Below, in pieces: positions 1 through 5,144 of a stretch of 5,144 nt of DNA (its first letter is position 1; every line of letters starts with the position of its first letter). The DNA is from Comamonas sp. lk. GTDB taxonomy: Bacteria; Pseudomonadota; Gammaproteobacteria; Burkholderiales; Burkholderiaceae_C. The notes under the pieces were generated by a model. That model ran no database searches and had not been told where the DNA came from. It saw only the letters and a list, made by a program, of their open reading frames with translations. The position numbers were made by a program, and so were the translations under genes. The stretch is from NCBI GenBank assembly GCA_945901215.1, contig CAMDKE010000214.1, positions 1 through 5,144 on the forward strand, given 5' to 3'.

Positions 1-1114
1 AGGCAAACACCCCCGCCTTGTCCCCCATACTCGCAGACACCTCGCCAAGATGGTGCAGGCTGTCGCCAAAAGTCATTTCCATCTGGGTGAGCTTTTTGAA
101 GTAGTGGCTGACGATGTACTCGTTGGTTACTCCAATGCCGCCATGCAGCTGCACCGCCTGCTGGCCTACAAAGCGCATGGACGCGCCCAATTGGACCTTG
201 GCACGGGCCATGGCGGTGCGGCGTTCGGCGGCGGGGGCGTTGAGCTTGAGGCTGGCATAAAAGCTCATGGAGCGCGCCAGTTCCAGTTGCATCTTCATGT
301 CGGCGGCGCGGTGGCGCAGGGCCTGGAAGCTGCCAATGACGGCGCCAAATTGCTTGCGCGTCATCAGGTACTCGGCGGTGATGGCCATGGCTTTGTCCAT
401 CACACCCACGGCCTCGGCGCAGGTGGCGGCAATGCCGATGTCCACGGCGTGCTCTAGCGCCGTTTGCCCCTCAGCCGTTACCAAAGTGGCCGACGCGTTG
501 GCTAATTGCACCTCGGCGGCGCGGCTGCCGTCTTGCGTGCCGTAGCCCCGGCAAGCCACGCCGCTGGCGCTGCGCTCAACCAGGAACAGGGCCGTTTTCC
601 CGCTGAGTTGGGCGGGAACCAAAAAGGCATCCGCCTGGTCGCCCACCGGCACCACGCTTTTGTGGCCCGTGAGCTGGTAGCCGCCGCCCGCAGCCGCAGC
701 CACCGTTTTGCAGTGGCCCAGCGCATAGCGCGCGCCGTGCTCCTGGTAGGCCAGTACCACGACTGCCTCTCCGCTGCTGATGCGCGGCAGCCACGTGGCT
801 TTGGTAGCTGCATCAGCGTAGTTGGCGATGACGGCGCCAGCGATCAGCGCCTGGCTAAGCGGCTCGAGCACGATGCCGCGCCCCAGCTCCTCCATCACCA
901 CCATGCCCTCTACCGGGCCCATGCCCAGGCCACCGTCGTCTTCGGGCACGTACAGGCCGCACAGGCCGAGGTCGGCCAGCTCGCTCCAGGCGGCGCGGTC
1001 AAAGCCACCGGCTTTCTCCGCATCGCGGCGGCGGTCAAAGCTGTAGCCCTTGTCAACCCACTTGCGCACTGCGTCGCGCAGTTGTTCCTGGTCGTCAGAA
1101 AAATCGAAATCCAT
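1..1114 (-). CDS. Acyl-CoA dehydrogenase, PimD-like small subunit (3' end cut by window edge)
   Basis: The reverse strand reads open from the ATG at 1114 to the window edge, giving 371 residues with no stop. Only a short C-terminal tail should be missing, since such proteins are usually about 375-390 residues. The N-terminus (MDFDFSDDQEQLRD) and the overall order of helical domain, beta domain and C-terminal helical domain fit the acyl-CoA dehydrogenase family, closest in style to the pimeloyl-CoA dehydrogenase small subunit. Visible flavin-contact motifs are TRKQFG (252-257) and QLHGGIGVTNEY (322-333). A catalytic Glu is not visible at either usual place: helix G (about 219-240) lacks the LxxER-type Glu, and the C-terminal YEG-type site reads TFGDS (347-351). 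The middle-domain K-x-W-x-T flavin motif is also degenerate (HKSVVPVG, 151-158). It is therefore probably a non-catalytic partner of the large subunit encoded 44 bases upstream. AAGGA, 7 bases before the ATG, is a good ribosome binding site. Substrate is not determinable; a dicarboxylyl- or other long acyl-CoA is an inference from the PimD resemblance. Confidence 0.9.
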   Translation of the reverse strand, partial: MDFDFSDDQEQLRDAVRKWVDKGYSFDRRRDAEKAGGFDRAAWSELADLGLCGLYVPEDDGGLGMGPVEGMVVMEELGRGIVLEPLSQALIAGAVIANYADAATKATWLPRISSGEAVVVLAYQEHGARYALGHCKTVAAAAGGGYQLTGHKSVVPVGDQADAFLVPAQLSGKTALFLVERSASGVACRGYGTQDGSRAAEVQLANASATLVTAEGQTALEHAVDIGIAATCAEAVGVMDKAMAITAEYLMTRKQFGAVIGSFQALRHRAADMKMQLELARSMSFYASLKLNAPAAERRTAMARAKVQLGASMRFVGQQAVQLHGGIGVTNEYIVSHYFKKLTQMEMTFGDSLHHLGEVSASMGDKAGVFA

Positions 1115-1158
1115 GGTCTTGTCCTTGATGTAGGGGTAATGTCCGGCGCCGGGTGTGA

Positions 1159-2337
1159 TCAGCCGAGCACAAATTGCGACACGATGTTGCGCTGCACTTC
1201 GTTGCTGCCGCCATAAATCGTGGTCTTGCGCATATTGAAATAGGTCGACGCCAGCGGCGCGCAGTGGACGTGGCCCACCGAGTCGCCCTGCCAGCCGGCC
1301 TCCATGGCCTCGCGGATCAGGGGCAGGGCGAAAGGCCCGGCGGCCAGCATCATCAGCTCGCTGTAGCGCTGCTGGATTTCGCTGCCGCGGATTTTGAGCA
1401 AGCTGGCAATGTCCATGCTTTGCTTGCCCGATTTTTCAGCGGCCAGCACACGCAAGACCATCATCTCCAGCGCCACGACGTCGACTTCAAGCTTGGCGAT
1501 TTCATCGCGAAAGCGTATGTCGTCCCATAAGCCTTCTGCCTTGGCGATGCGCTTAAGGCGCTCTAACTCACGCTTGGCGCGATTCACGTCAGCAATATTG
1601 GTGCGCTCGTGCGCCAGCAGGTATTTGGCGTAGTTCCAGCCCTTGTTTTCTTCGCCAATCAGGTTGTTGGCGGGTACTTCAACGTTGTCAAAGAAAACCT
1701 CGTTCACTTCGGCGGTGCCGTCGAGCAAGATGATGGGGCGCACGGTCACGCCAGGGGATTTCATGTCGATCAGCAAAAAGCTGATGCCGGTTTGCGGTTT
1801 GCCTTCGCTGCTGGTGCGCACCAGGCAAAAAATCCATTCGCCGTACTGGCCCAGCGTGGTCCAGGTTTTTTGGCCGTTCACGATGAATGTGTCGCCCACG
1901 CGCTCGGCCTTGGTTTTCAGCGATGCAAGGTCGGAGCCGGAACCTGGCTCGCTATAGCCCTGGCTCCACCACACTTCGCCGCTGGCTATGCCTGGCAAAA
2001 AGCGCTGCTGTTGCTCCGCATTGCCAAAGGCCATGATTACCGGCGCCACCATCACCGGGCCAAAGGGCACCACGCGCGGTGCGCCAGCGAGGGCGCATTC
2101 TTCTTCAAACAGGTGTTTTTCGATGGCGTTCCAGCCTGGTCCGCCAAAGGCCGTCGGCCAGGCGTGGCCCAACCAACCTTTTTTGCCAAGGATCTTGCCC
2201 CAACGCTGCATGTCTTCGCGGCTCAGTTGCAGCGCGTTATGCACCTTGTGCGAGATATCGGAGGGCAGGTTTTCTTCCACCCAGTGGCGGATGGTTTCGC
2301 GGAATTTTTGTTCTTCGGGGGTGAAAGCCAAATCCAT
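1159..2337 (-). CDS. Acyl-CoA dehydrogenase, PimC-like large (catalytic) subunit
   Basis: Complete 392-residue protein of normal family length, first gene of the two-gene minus-strand unit. It should abstract a proton and hydride from an acyl-CoA to give the 2-enoyl-CoA, passing electrons through FAD to electron-transfer flavoprotein in the cytoplasm. Recognisable signatures are LFEEECALAGAPRVVPFG (76-93), GYSEPGSGSDLASLKT (127-142), GQKTWTTLG (155-163, the middle-domain flavin motif) and the C-terminal IYGGSNEVQRNI (374-385). The C-terminal site that is Glu in MCAD-type enzymes is Gly here (G376). Instead E244 in LAHER (241-245) sits where isovaleryl-CoA dehydrogenase and the mycobacterial ChsE4-type enzymes carry their catalytic Glu. 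The RxQFG and QxHGGxG motifs are absent and are supplied by the neighbouring subunit. The start is supported by GGAG 8 bases before the ATG. The overall sequence resembles the pimeloyl-CoA dehydrogenase large subunit of Rhodopseudomonas, so a role in dicarboxylate or related acyl-CoA beta-oxidation is plausible but unproven. Confidence 0.93.
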   Translation of the reverse strand: MDLAFTPEEQKFRETIRHWVEENLPSDISHKVHNALQLSREDMQRWGKILGKKGWLGHAWPTAFGGPGWNAIEKHLFEEECALAGAPRVVPFGPVMVAPVIMAFGNAEQQQRFLPGIASGEVWWSQGYSEPGSGSDLASLKTKAERVGDTFIVNGQKTWTTLGQYGEWIFCLVRTSSEGKPQTGISFLLIDMKSPGVTVRPIILLDGTAEVNEVFFDNVEVPANNLIGEENKGWNYAKYLLAHERTNIADVNRAKRELERLKRIAKAEGLWDDIRFRDEIAKLEVDVVALEMMVLRVLAAEKSGKQSMDIASLLKIRGSEIQQRYSELMMLAAGPFALPLIREAMEAGWQGDSVGHVHCAPLASTYFNMRKTTIYGGSNEVQRNIVSQFVLG

Positions 2338-2479
2338 AGCGGGCGCTCCAATTAGTCAGATGTAGATGAGTTAACGCGCTTGGGGTTCAAGGCGACAGCC
2401 GCCTTTTTAGCACGATCGTTCGTTTTTCCGTGTCCGAGTCGCGACTTTTTTTGCAGCCTGTCGCGATAATTACCGGTGT
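2338..2479. other. Divergent intergenic region between the dehydrogenase operon and purN
   Basis: This 142-base region must contain the promoters of both divergent units. It holds T-rich runs (for example 2404-2408, 2423-2427 and 2446-2452), a dyad ACGATCGTTCGT at 2412-2423, a perfect 10-base palindrome AGTCGCGACT at 2437-2446, and a second copy of GTCGCGA at 2460-2466. I see no convincing minus-strand sigma70 promoter for the dehydrogenase pair; the best fragments, such as TTGAAC read on the reverse strand, lack a matching -10 box. No small ORF worth calling is present. Confidence 0.6.
2465..2470 (+). promoter_or_regulatory. Candidate -10 box (GATAAT) for purN
   Basis: GATAAT matches the sigma70 -10 consensus TATAAT at five of six positions and lies only 9 bases before the purN ATG. 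No good -35 box is visible at 16-18 bases upstream (that position falls in the AGTCGCGACT palindrome and the following T-run). If it is used, transcription would start within about 0-3 bases of the start codon. Confidence 0.35.
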
Positions 2480-3115
2480 ATGCATTCCACGTTCCAACCC
2501 ATTGTTATCTTGATTTCAGGCGGCGGCTCCAATATGGCTGCGATCGTGAGCGTGGCGCAAAAGGACGCTTGGAGTGAGCGACTGGGCGCACGGGTGGTGG
2601 CGGTGTTGAGCAACAAGCCCGACGCAGGGGGCCTGCGACTGGCGCGTGCGCTGGGTATCGCCACCGAGGTGCTGGAGCACCGCGCGTATGCGAACCGGGA
2701 AATCTTTGACCAGGCGCTGGCCGCTGTGATCGCCCGGTACGACCAGCCCCAGCGGCCGTGTTTGGTGGTGTTGGCGGGCTTTATGCGCATCTTGACCCCT
2801 GGTTTTGTGGCGGAGCATGCGGGGCGTCTGCTCAACATCCATCCGTCCCTGTTGCCGGCATTTACCGGTTTGCATACCCACCAGCGCGCGCTGGAAGCGG
2901 GTTGCAAATTTGCGGGTGCCACCGTCCACCAGGTCAGCGCGGAGCTTGATTCTGGGGCGATCCTCGAGCAATCGGTGGTGCCGGTGCTGGCCAGGGACAC
3001 CGCCGAAACCCTGGCGCAGCGCGTGCTGGCCACCGAGCACCAAATTTACCCGCGTGCCATTGCGAAATGGCTCGTGCAGCGCCAGGCTCAGGCGGGCGAA
3101 TCCCCAATCCGCTGA
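2480..3115 (+). CDS. purN: Phosphoribosylglycinamide formyltransferase (GAR transformylase)
   Basis: This 211-residue protein is the usual length for PurN, the cytoplasmic enzyme that transfers a formyl group from 10-formyl-tetrahydrofolate to glycinamide ribonucleotide in the third step of purine synthesis. The N-terminal nucleotide-binding strand and loop IVILISGGGSNMAAIV is at 8-23. The folate-side segment LAGFMRILTPGFV is at 98-110, and the active-site segment NIHPSLLPAFTGLHTH is at 119-134. Catalytic Asn119 and His121 correspond to E. coli N106 and H108, and Asp157 in SAELDSGAI corresponds to D144. The ATG at 2480 is the only reasonable start: there is no other in-frame ATG, GTG or TTG between the upstream stop at 2408 and the GGGSN loop. 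It has no clear Shine-Dalgarno sequence, and a -10-like box lies just upstream, so the message may be leaderless. Its last 28 bases overlap the convergent DUF1653 gene. No other purine gene is in the window. Confidence 0.97.
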   Translation: MHSTFQPIVILISGGGSNMAAIVSVAQKDAWSERLGARVVAVLSNKPDAGGLRLARALGIATEVLEHRAYANREIFDQALAAVIARYDQPQRPCLVVLAGFMRILTPGFVAEHAGRLLNIHPSLLPAFTGLHTHQRALEAGCKFAGATVHQVSAELDSGAILEQSVVPVLARDTAETLAQRVLATEHQIYPRAIAKWLVQRQAQAGESPIR

Positions 3116-3336
3116 AACCGCACCGTGGGCACGCCGCCCACATCCACAGTCTCTTCGAACATGGCCGCCGGGCGCACCCACAGCCCTTGCGCGCCATACA
3201 AAGCGCGGTAAAGCGTCATCGGCTCTAAGGTCTCGCTGTGGCGAACGGTGTCGATCACTTGGTACAAATTGCCTTTGTAGTGGCGGTACAGGCCAGTCGG
3301 CGTGCAGACCAATGGGGGTAGATTTTCTTCGCTCAT
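3088..3336 (-). CDS. DUF1653 family small protein
   Basis: An 82-residue protein of typical DUF1653 length. Recognisable family segments are GLYRHYKGNLYQV (about 15-27), RHSETLEPMTLYRALYG (about 32-48), GLWVRPAAMFEETV (about 51-64) and VRFQRI near the C-terminus. The function of the family is not established; it is a small, single-domain, soluble protein with no signal peptide or membrane segment visible. I chose the ATG at 3336 because the conserved domain begins soon after it and AGAGG lies 11 bases upstream. The open frame extends back to 3486, but that stretch lies antisense inside the neighbouring methyltransferase gene and does not look like DUF1653. The gene is squeezed between neighbours, overlapping the 3' end of purN by 28 bases and leaving 16 bases to the divergent methyltransferase start. 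Its promoter must therefore lie inside the methyltransferase coding sequence. Confidence 0.9.
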   Translation of the reverse strand: MSEENLPPLVCTPTGLYRHYKGNLYQVIDTVRHSETLEPMTLYRALYGAQGLWVRPAAMFEETVDVGGVPTVRFQRIGDSPA

Positions 3337-3352
3337 GGGACAATGACCTCTT

Positions 3353-4624
3353 ATGCATCCAAAAGCTCTATTAGAAGCCTGCGCCGAGTTGGTCCGGCTC
3401 ACACTCAAGTTTGACCACCCTGCAGACGCCATCGTTTCCCGCTTTTTCCGCGACCACCGGGGCTTAGGCCCCCGCGAACGCGCCACGCTGGCAGAAACCG
3501 TTTACACGGTTTTGCGCAAGAAACTGTTGTTTGACCACCTGGCACCCTCTGGTAGCGGCCCCAAAGAACGCCGTCTGGCGATTCTCGGTTTCTATGGCCC
3601 CGGCGATTTTTTGCGCAGCGCGCTGACCGAACAAGAGACCAACTGGCTCGACGCTTGCGAAAAAGTCACGCCCGCTGACTTGATGGAGCGCCACCGCCAC
3701 AACCTGCCGGAGTGGCTGGTGCAACCGCTCAAAGACCAGTTAGGCGACGAGTTTTGGCCGCTGGTGGAGCAGTTGAACCGGGGTGCTGGCTTGGACTTGC
3801 GCGTAAACGACTTCAAGGCCAAGCGCGCCGACGTGCAAAAAGAGCTGGCCAAGGCCGGCATCAAGGCGGTGGCCACGCCGTACTCCCCTTGGGGCTTGCG
3901 CATTGCGGGCAAGCCGTCGCTAAACAAAAGCGAAGGCTTTTTGCGCGGCGACTTTGAAGTGCAAGACGAGGGCTCGCAGCTGTTGGCCTTGCTGCTGGAC
4001 GCCAAGCGCGGCGAGATGGTGGTGGACTTTTGTGCCGGTGCGGGCGGCAAGACGCTGGCTATTGGCGCTGCGATGCGCAGCACCGGGCGCCTGTATGCAT
4101 TTGACACCTCGGCACATCGGCTCGACTCCTTCAAGCCGCGTATGGCGCGCAGCGGTTTGTCCAATGTGCACCCAGCGGCTATTTCGCACGAGCGCGATGA
4201 GCGCGTCAAGCGCTTGTCCGGCAAGATTGACCGCGTGCTGGTCGACGCACCGTGTACCGGCTTGGGCACCCTGCGGCGCAACCCGGACCTGAAATGGCGC
4301 CAAAGCCCGCAGGCCGTGGAAGAAATGGCAGTGAAACAGGCGGCGATTTTGCAAAGTGCGTCGCGCCTGCTCAAATCCGGCGGGCGCTTGGTATACGCAA
4401 CTTGCAGCGTGTTGCCGCAAGAGAACGAGGCCATCGCCGAAGCATTTTCCGGGGCCAATCCCGATTTCGAACCGCTGGTGGTCGGCGCGGTGCTCAGCGG
4501 CCTGAAGGTAGCGGACGCGGCATCCCTGTGCCATGGGGGCGAAAGCGGCCATTTGTATCTCCGGCTGTGGCCCCAGCGCCATGCCACCGATGGTTTTTTT
4601 GCTGCGGTTTGGCAAAAAAAGTGA
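3353..4624 (+). CDS. RsmB/NOP-family SAM-dependent RNA (cytosine-5) methyltransferase
   Basis: This 423-residue protein is predicted to methylate C5 of a cytosine in RNA, probably rRNA, with S-adenosylmethionine as donor. A mostly helical N-terminal part (about 1-65) resembles a NusB-like RNA-binding domain. A connecting region and the substrate-side motif FEVQDEGSQLLALLL (201-215) follow. The Rossmann methyltransferase domain then shows motif I VDFCAGAGGKTLAIG (224-238), acidic D251 after strand 2, motif IV DAPCTGLGTLRRNPDLKW (298-315) and motif VI LVYATCSVLPQENE (346-359). C351 in the TCS motif is the expected nucleophile and C301 in the PCT motif the product-release cysteine; both are present. 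The C-terminus LRLWPQRHATDGFFAAVW is typical of the family. The length is close to E. coli RsmB, but motif I reads CAGAGGKT rather than CAAPGGKT and the genes usually next to rsmB (fmt, def) are absent. It may be a paralogue with another RNA target, so I leave the symbol blank. The ATG at 3353 is the first in-frame start after a stop at 3344; no clear Shine-Dalgarno precedes it. Confidence 0.93.
   Translation: MHPKALLEACAELVRLTLKFDHPADAIVSRFFRDHRGLGPRERATLAETVYTVLRKKLLFDHLAPSGSGPKERRLAILGFYGPGDFLRSALTEQETNWLDACEKVTPADLMERHRHNLPEWLVQPLKDQLGDEFWPLVEQLNRGAGLDLRVNDFKAKRADVQKELAKAGIKAVATPYSPWGLRIAGKPSLNKSEGFLRGDFEVQDEGSQLLALLLDAKRGEMVVDFCAGAGGKTLAIGAAMRSTGRLYAFDTSAHRLDSFKPRMARSGLSNVHPAAISHERDERVKRLSGKIDRVLVDAPCTGLGTLRRNPDLKWRQSPQAVEEMAVKQAAILQSASRLLKSGGRLVYATCSVLPQENEAIAEAFSGANPDFEPLVVGAVLSGLKVADAASLCHGGESGHLYLRLWPQRHATDGFFAAVWQKK
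4594..4620. repeat. Perfect 9-base inverted repeat of T7 and A7 runs at the 3' end of the methyltransferase gene
   Basis: TTTTTTTGC at 4594-4602 and GCAAAAAAA at 4612-4620 are exact reverse complements around a 9-base loop. The structure lies inside the last codons and ends one base before the TGA stop (4622-4624). It could form a weak, mostly A-U hairpin in the transcript. It is not a classical intrinsic terminator: the stem is A/U-rich and no T-run follows it. Confidence 0.5.
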
Positions 4625-4673
4625 GTTAGATCGATGAAGTTGCTGATTTTTGGCTTGAGATCGCAATTTTTGT

Positions 4674-4700
4674 TTGTTTACAGCCGCGTGACTTTACAAT
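4674..4700 (+). promoter_or_regulatory. Candidate sigma70 promoter for the desaturase gene
   Basis: TACAAT at 4695-4700 matches the -10 consensus at five of six positions. TTGTTT at 4674-4679 is a weak -35 match with a short 15-base spacer. Transcription would begin near 4707, giving a leader of about 70 bases that contains the palindrome at 4734-4745. The call rests on the -10 match and the AT-rich setting only. Confidence 0.35.
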
Positions 4701-4733
4701 ACTGCGGTTTTGGCGGGCTACGCTTGGCCGCAG

Positions 4734-4745
4734 ATCACCGGTGAT
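4734..4745. promoter_or_regulatory. Perfect 12-base palindrome ATCACCGGTGAT in the desaturase leader
   Basis: The 12 bases equal their own reverse complement. The palindrome lies 32 bases before the desaturase ATG and about 33 bases past the candidate -10 box, a position where a bound dimeric repressor could block transcription. It is preceded directly by the CCGCAG arm of a second, longer-looped inverted repeat (CTGCGG at 4702-4707, CCGCAG at 4728-4733). I do not recognise it as the site of a named regulator. Confidence 0.35.
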
Positions 4746-4777
4746 TTTCACACCCTTCTTAAATAGGCTCCTCCCAT

Positions 4778-5144
4778 ATGCTTTTTGCTGATTCAACTGT
4801 GTTCAACGCGCTCCTCGAATGGCTTGGCGATGGCGCCATGGCCTGGAGCTGGTGGCAAATTGTGTTGTTCGCGCTGGCCATGACCCATGTCACCATGATC
4901 AGTGTCACGGTCTTCCTGCACCGCCACCAAGCACACCGCGCCTTGGACTTGCACCCGGTTGCCTCGCATTTTTTCCGCCTCTGGCTGTGGCTGACGACCG
5001 GCCAGGTGACAAAGGAGTGGGCTTCCATTCACCGCAAGCACCACGCCAAGTGCGAGCAGCCCGATGACCCGCACAGTCCGCACGTGCATGGCATCCGAAC
5101 CGTGCTGTTGCAGGGTTACGAGCTGTACCGCGCTGAAGCCGTGA
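4778..5144 (+). CDS. Membrane fatty acid desaturase (delta-9 type), N-terminal part; 3' end cut by window edge
   Basis: The first 122 residues of a di-iron membrane desaturase are present; the frame is still open at the window end. The family introduces a cis double bond into a fatty acyl chain (acyl-CoA or membrane lipid) using O2 and an electron donor. A hydrophobic, Trp-rich segment at about 23-46 is the first membrane span. It ends at histidine box 1, HRHQAHR (48-54). A second short hydrophobic stretch at about 65-75 is followed by box 2, HRKHH (85-89), then CEQPDDPHSPH. Box 3 and the remaining spans lie outside the window. Wording such as GQVTKEWASIHRKHHAKCE is typical of the acyl-CoA delta-9 desaturase-like group in betaproteobacteria. 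The ATG at 4778 is chosen as the first in-frame Met; the ATG at 4838 (Met21) would also keep the first span, and neither has a strong Shine-Dalgarno. The gene has its own AT-rich promoter region, so it is probably transcribed separately from the methyltransferase. Confidence 0.93.
   Translation, partial: MLFADSTVFNALLEWLGDGAMAWSWWQIVLFALAMTHVTMISVTVFLHRHQAHRALDLHPVASHFFRLWLWLTTGQVTKEWASIHRKHHAKCEQPDDPHSPHVHGIRTVLLQGYELYRAEAV

Larger units (their letters stand above)
4625..4777. other. Intergenic region upstream of the desaturase gene
   Basis: These 153 bases are visibly more AT-rich than the flanking genes, especially 4641-4700, which fits a promoter region. They contain a candidate -10 box (4695-4700), a CTGCGG/CCGCAG stem (4702-4733) and a perfect palindrome (4734-4745). 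No clear intrinsic terminator for the preceding gene and no small ORF are visible. Confidence 0.6.

Noticed and set aside
1609..2355. A 248-codon plus-strand open frame opposite the large dehydrogenase subunit
   Set aside because: It is a shadow of a clear acyl-CoA dehydrogenase gene and has no domain or ribosome site of its own. The same holds for the plus-strand frame at 506-1216.
3125..3141. Hairpin GTGGGC-ACGCC-GCCCAC shortly after the purN stop, as a possible purN terminator
   Set aside because: The six-base stem is perfect, but no T-run follows it and it encodes part of the DUF1653 protein on the other strand. It could pause transcription but does not qualify as an intrinsic terminator.
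2516..3358. A 280-codon minus-strand frame across purN and the DUF1653 gene
   Set aside because: It is antisense to purN and in a different frame from DUF1653, and its translation shows no family signature.
3343..3414. A 23-codon out-of-frame ORF overlapping the methyltransferase start, as a possible upstream regulatory ORF
   Set aside because: It lacks a properly spaced Shine-Dalgarno and any recognisable peptide feature, and short out-of-frame ORFs of this size are expected by chance.
3592..4587. A 331-codon open frame on the minus strand, opposite the methyltransferase gene
   Set aside because: The plus-strand frame has full family motifs. The antisense translation is rich in Arg, Ser, Pro and Ala with no recognisable domain, as expected for a shadow frame in G+C-rich DNA.
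4677..4698. TTTACA repeated at 4677-4682 and 4693-4698
   Set aside because: A six-base AT-rich repeat in an AT-rich promoter region is not significant by itself.
4830..4839. Perfect 10-base palindrome ATGGCGCCAT
   Set aside because: It lies within the desaturase coding sequence (codons for Asp-Gly-Ala-Met) and needs no regulatory explanation.

Overview
The window looks like an ordinary chromosomal segment of a G+C-rich betaproteobacterium. The style of the proteins (a PimC/PimD-like acyl-CoA dehydrogenase pair, a DUF1653 protein, an RsmB/NOP-type methyltransferase and a membrane fatty acid desaturase, all close to purN) suggests Burkholderiales, probably Comamonadaceae-like. That placement is from memory of these families, not from a search. 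I see no mobile element, CRISPR array, rRNA, tRNA or phage gene.

Layout. Bases 1-2337 hold two minus-strand acyl-CoA dehydrogenase genes in one apparent operon. The large-subunit-like gene (2337 to 1159) comes first, followed after 44 bases by the small-subunit-like gene (1114 to beyond base 1, so its 3' end is missing). A 142-base divergent intergenic region (2338-2479) separates them from purN (2480-3115, plus strand), the glycinamide ribonucleotide formyltransferase of purine synthesis. A small DUF1653 gene (3336 to 3088, minus) is wedged in next. Its 3' end overlaps the end of purN by 28 bases, and its start lies only 16 bases from the start of the divergent RsmB/NOP-type RNA m5C methyltransferase gene (3353-4624, plus). 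A 153-base AT-richer intergenic region (4625-4777) carries a plausible promoter and two dyads. It leads into a membrane fatty acid desaturase gene (4778 to beyond 5144, plus), of which only the N-terminal 122 residues are present.

How the genes relate. The two dehydrogenases very likely form one heteromeric flavoenzyme that oxidises an acyl-CoA: the catalytic and flavin-binding motifs are split between them in a complementary way. The desaturase also concerns fatty acyl chains but is a separate transcription unit. purN, DUF1653 and the methyltransferase share no evident pathway; their packing is compact rather than functional.

The most interesting points are the division of labour in the dehydrogenase pair, the probably leaderless start of purN, the very tight packing around DUF1653, and the 12-base perfect palindrome in the desaturase leader. 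I found no convincing novel system.
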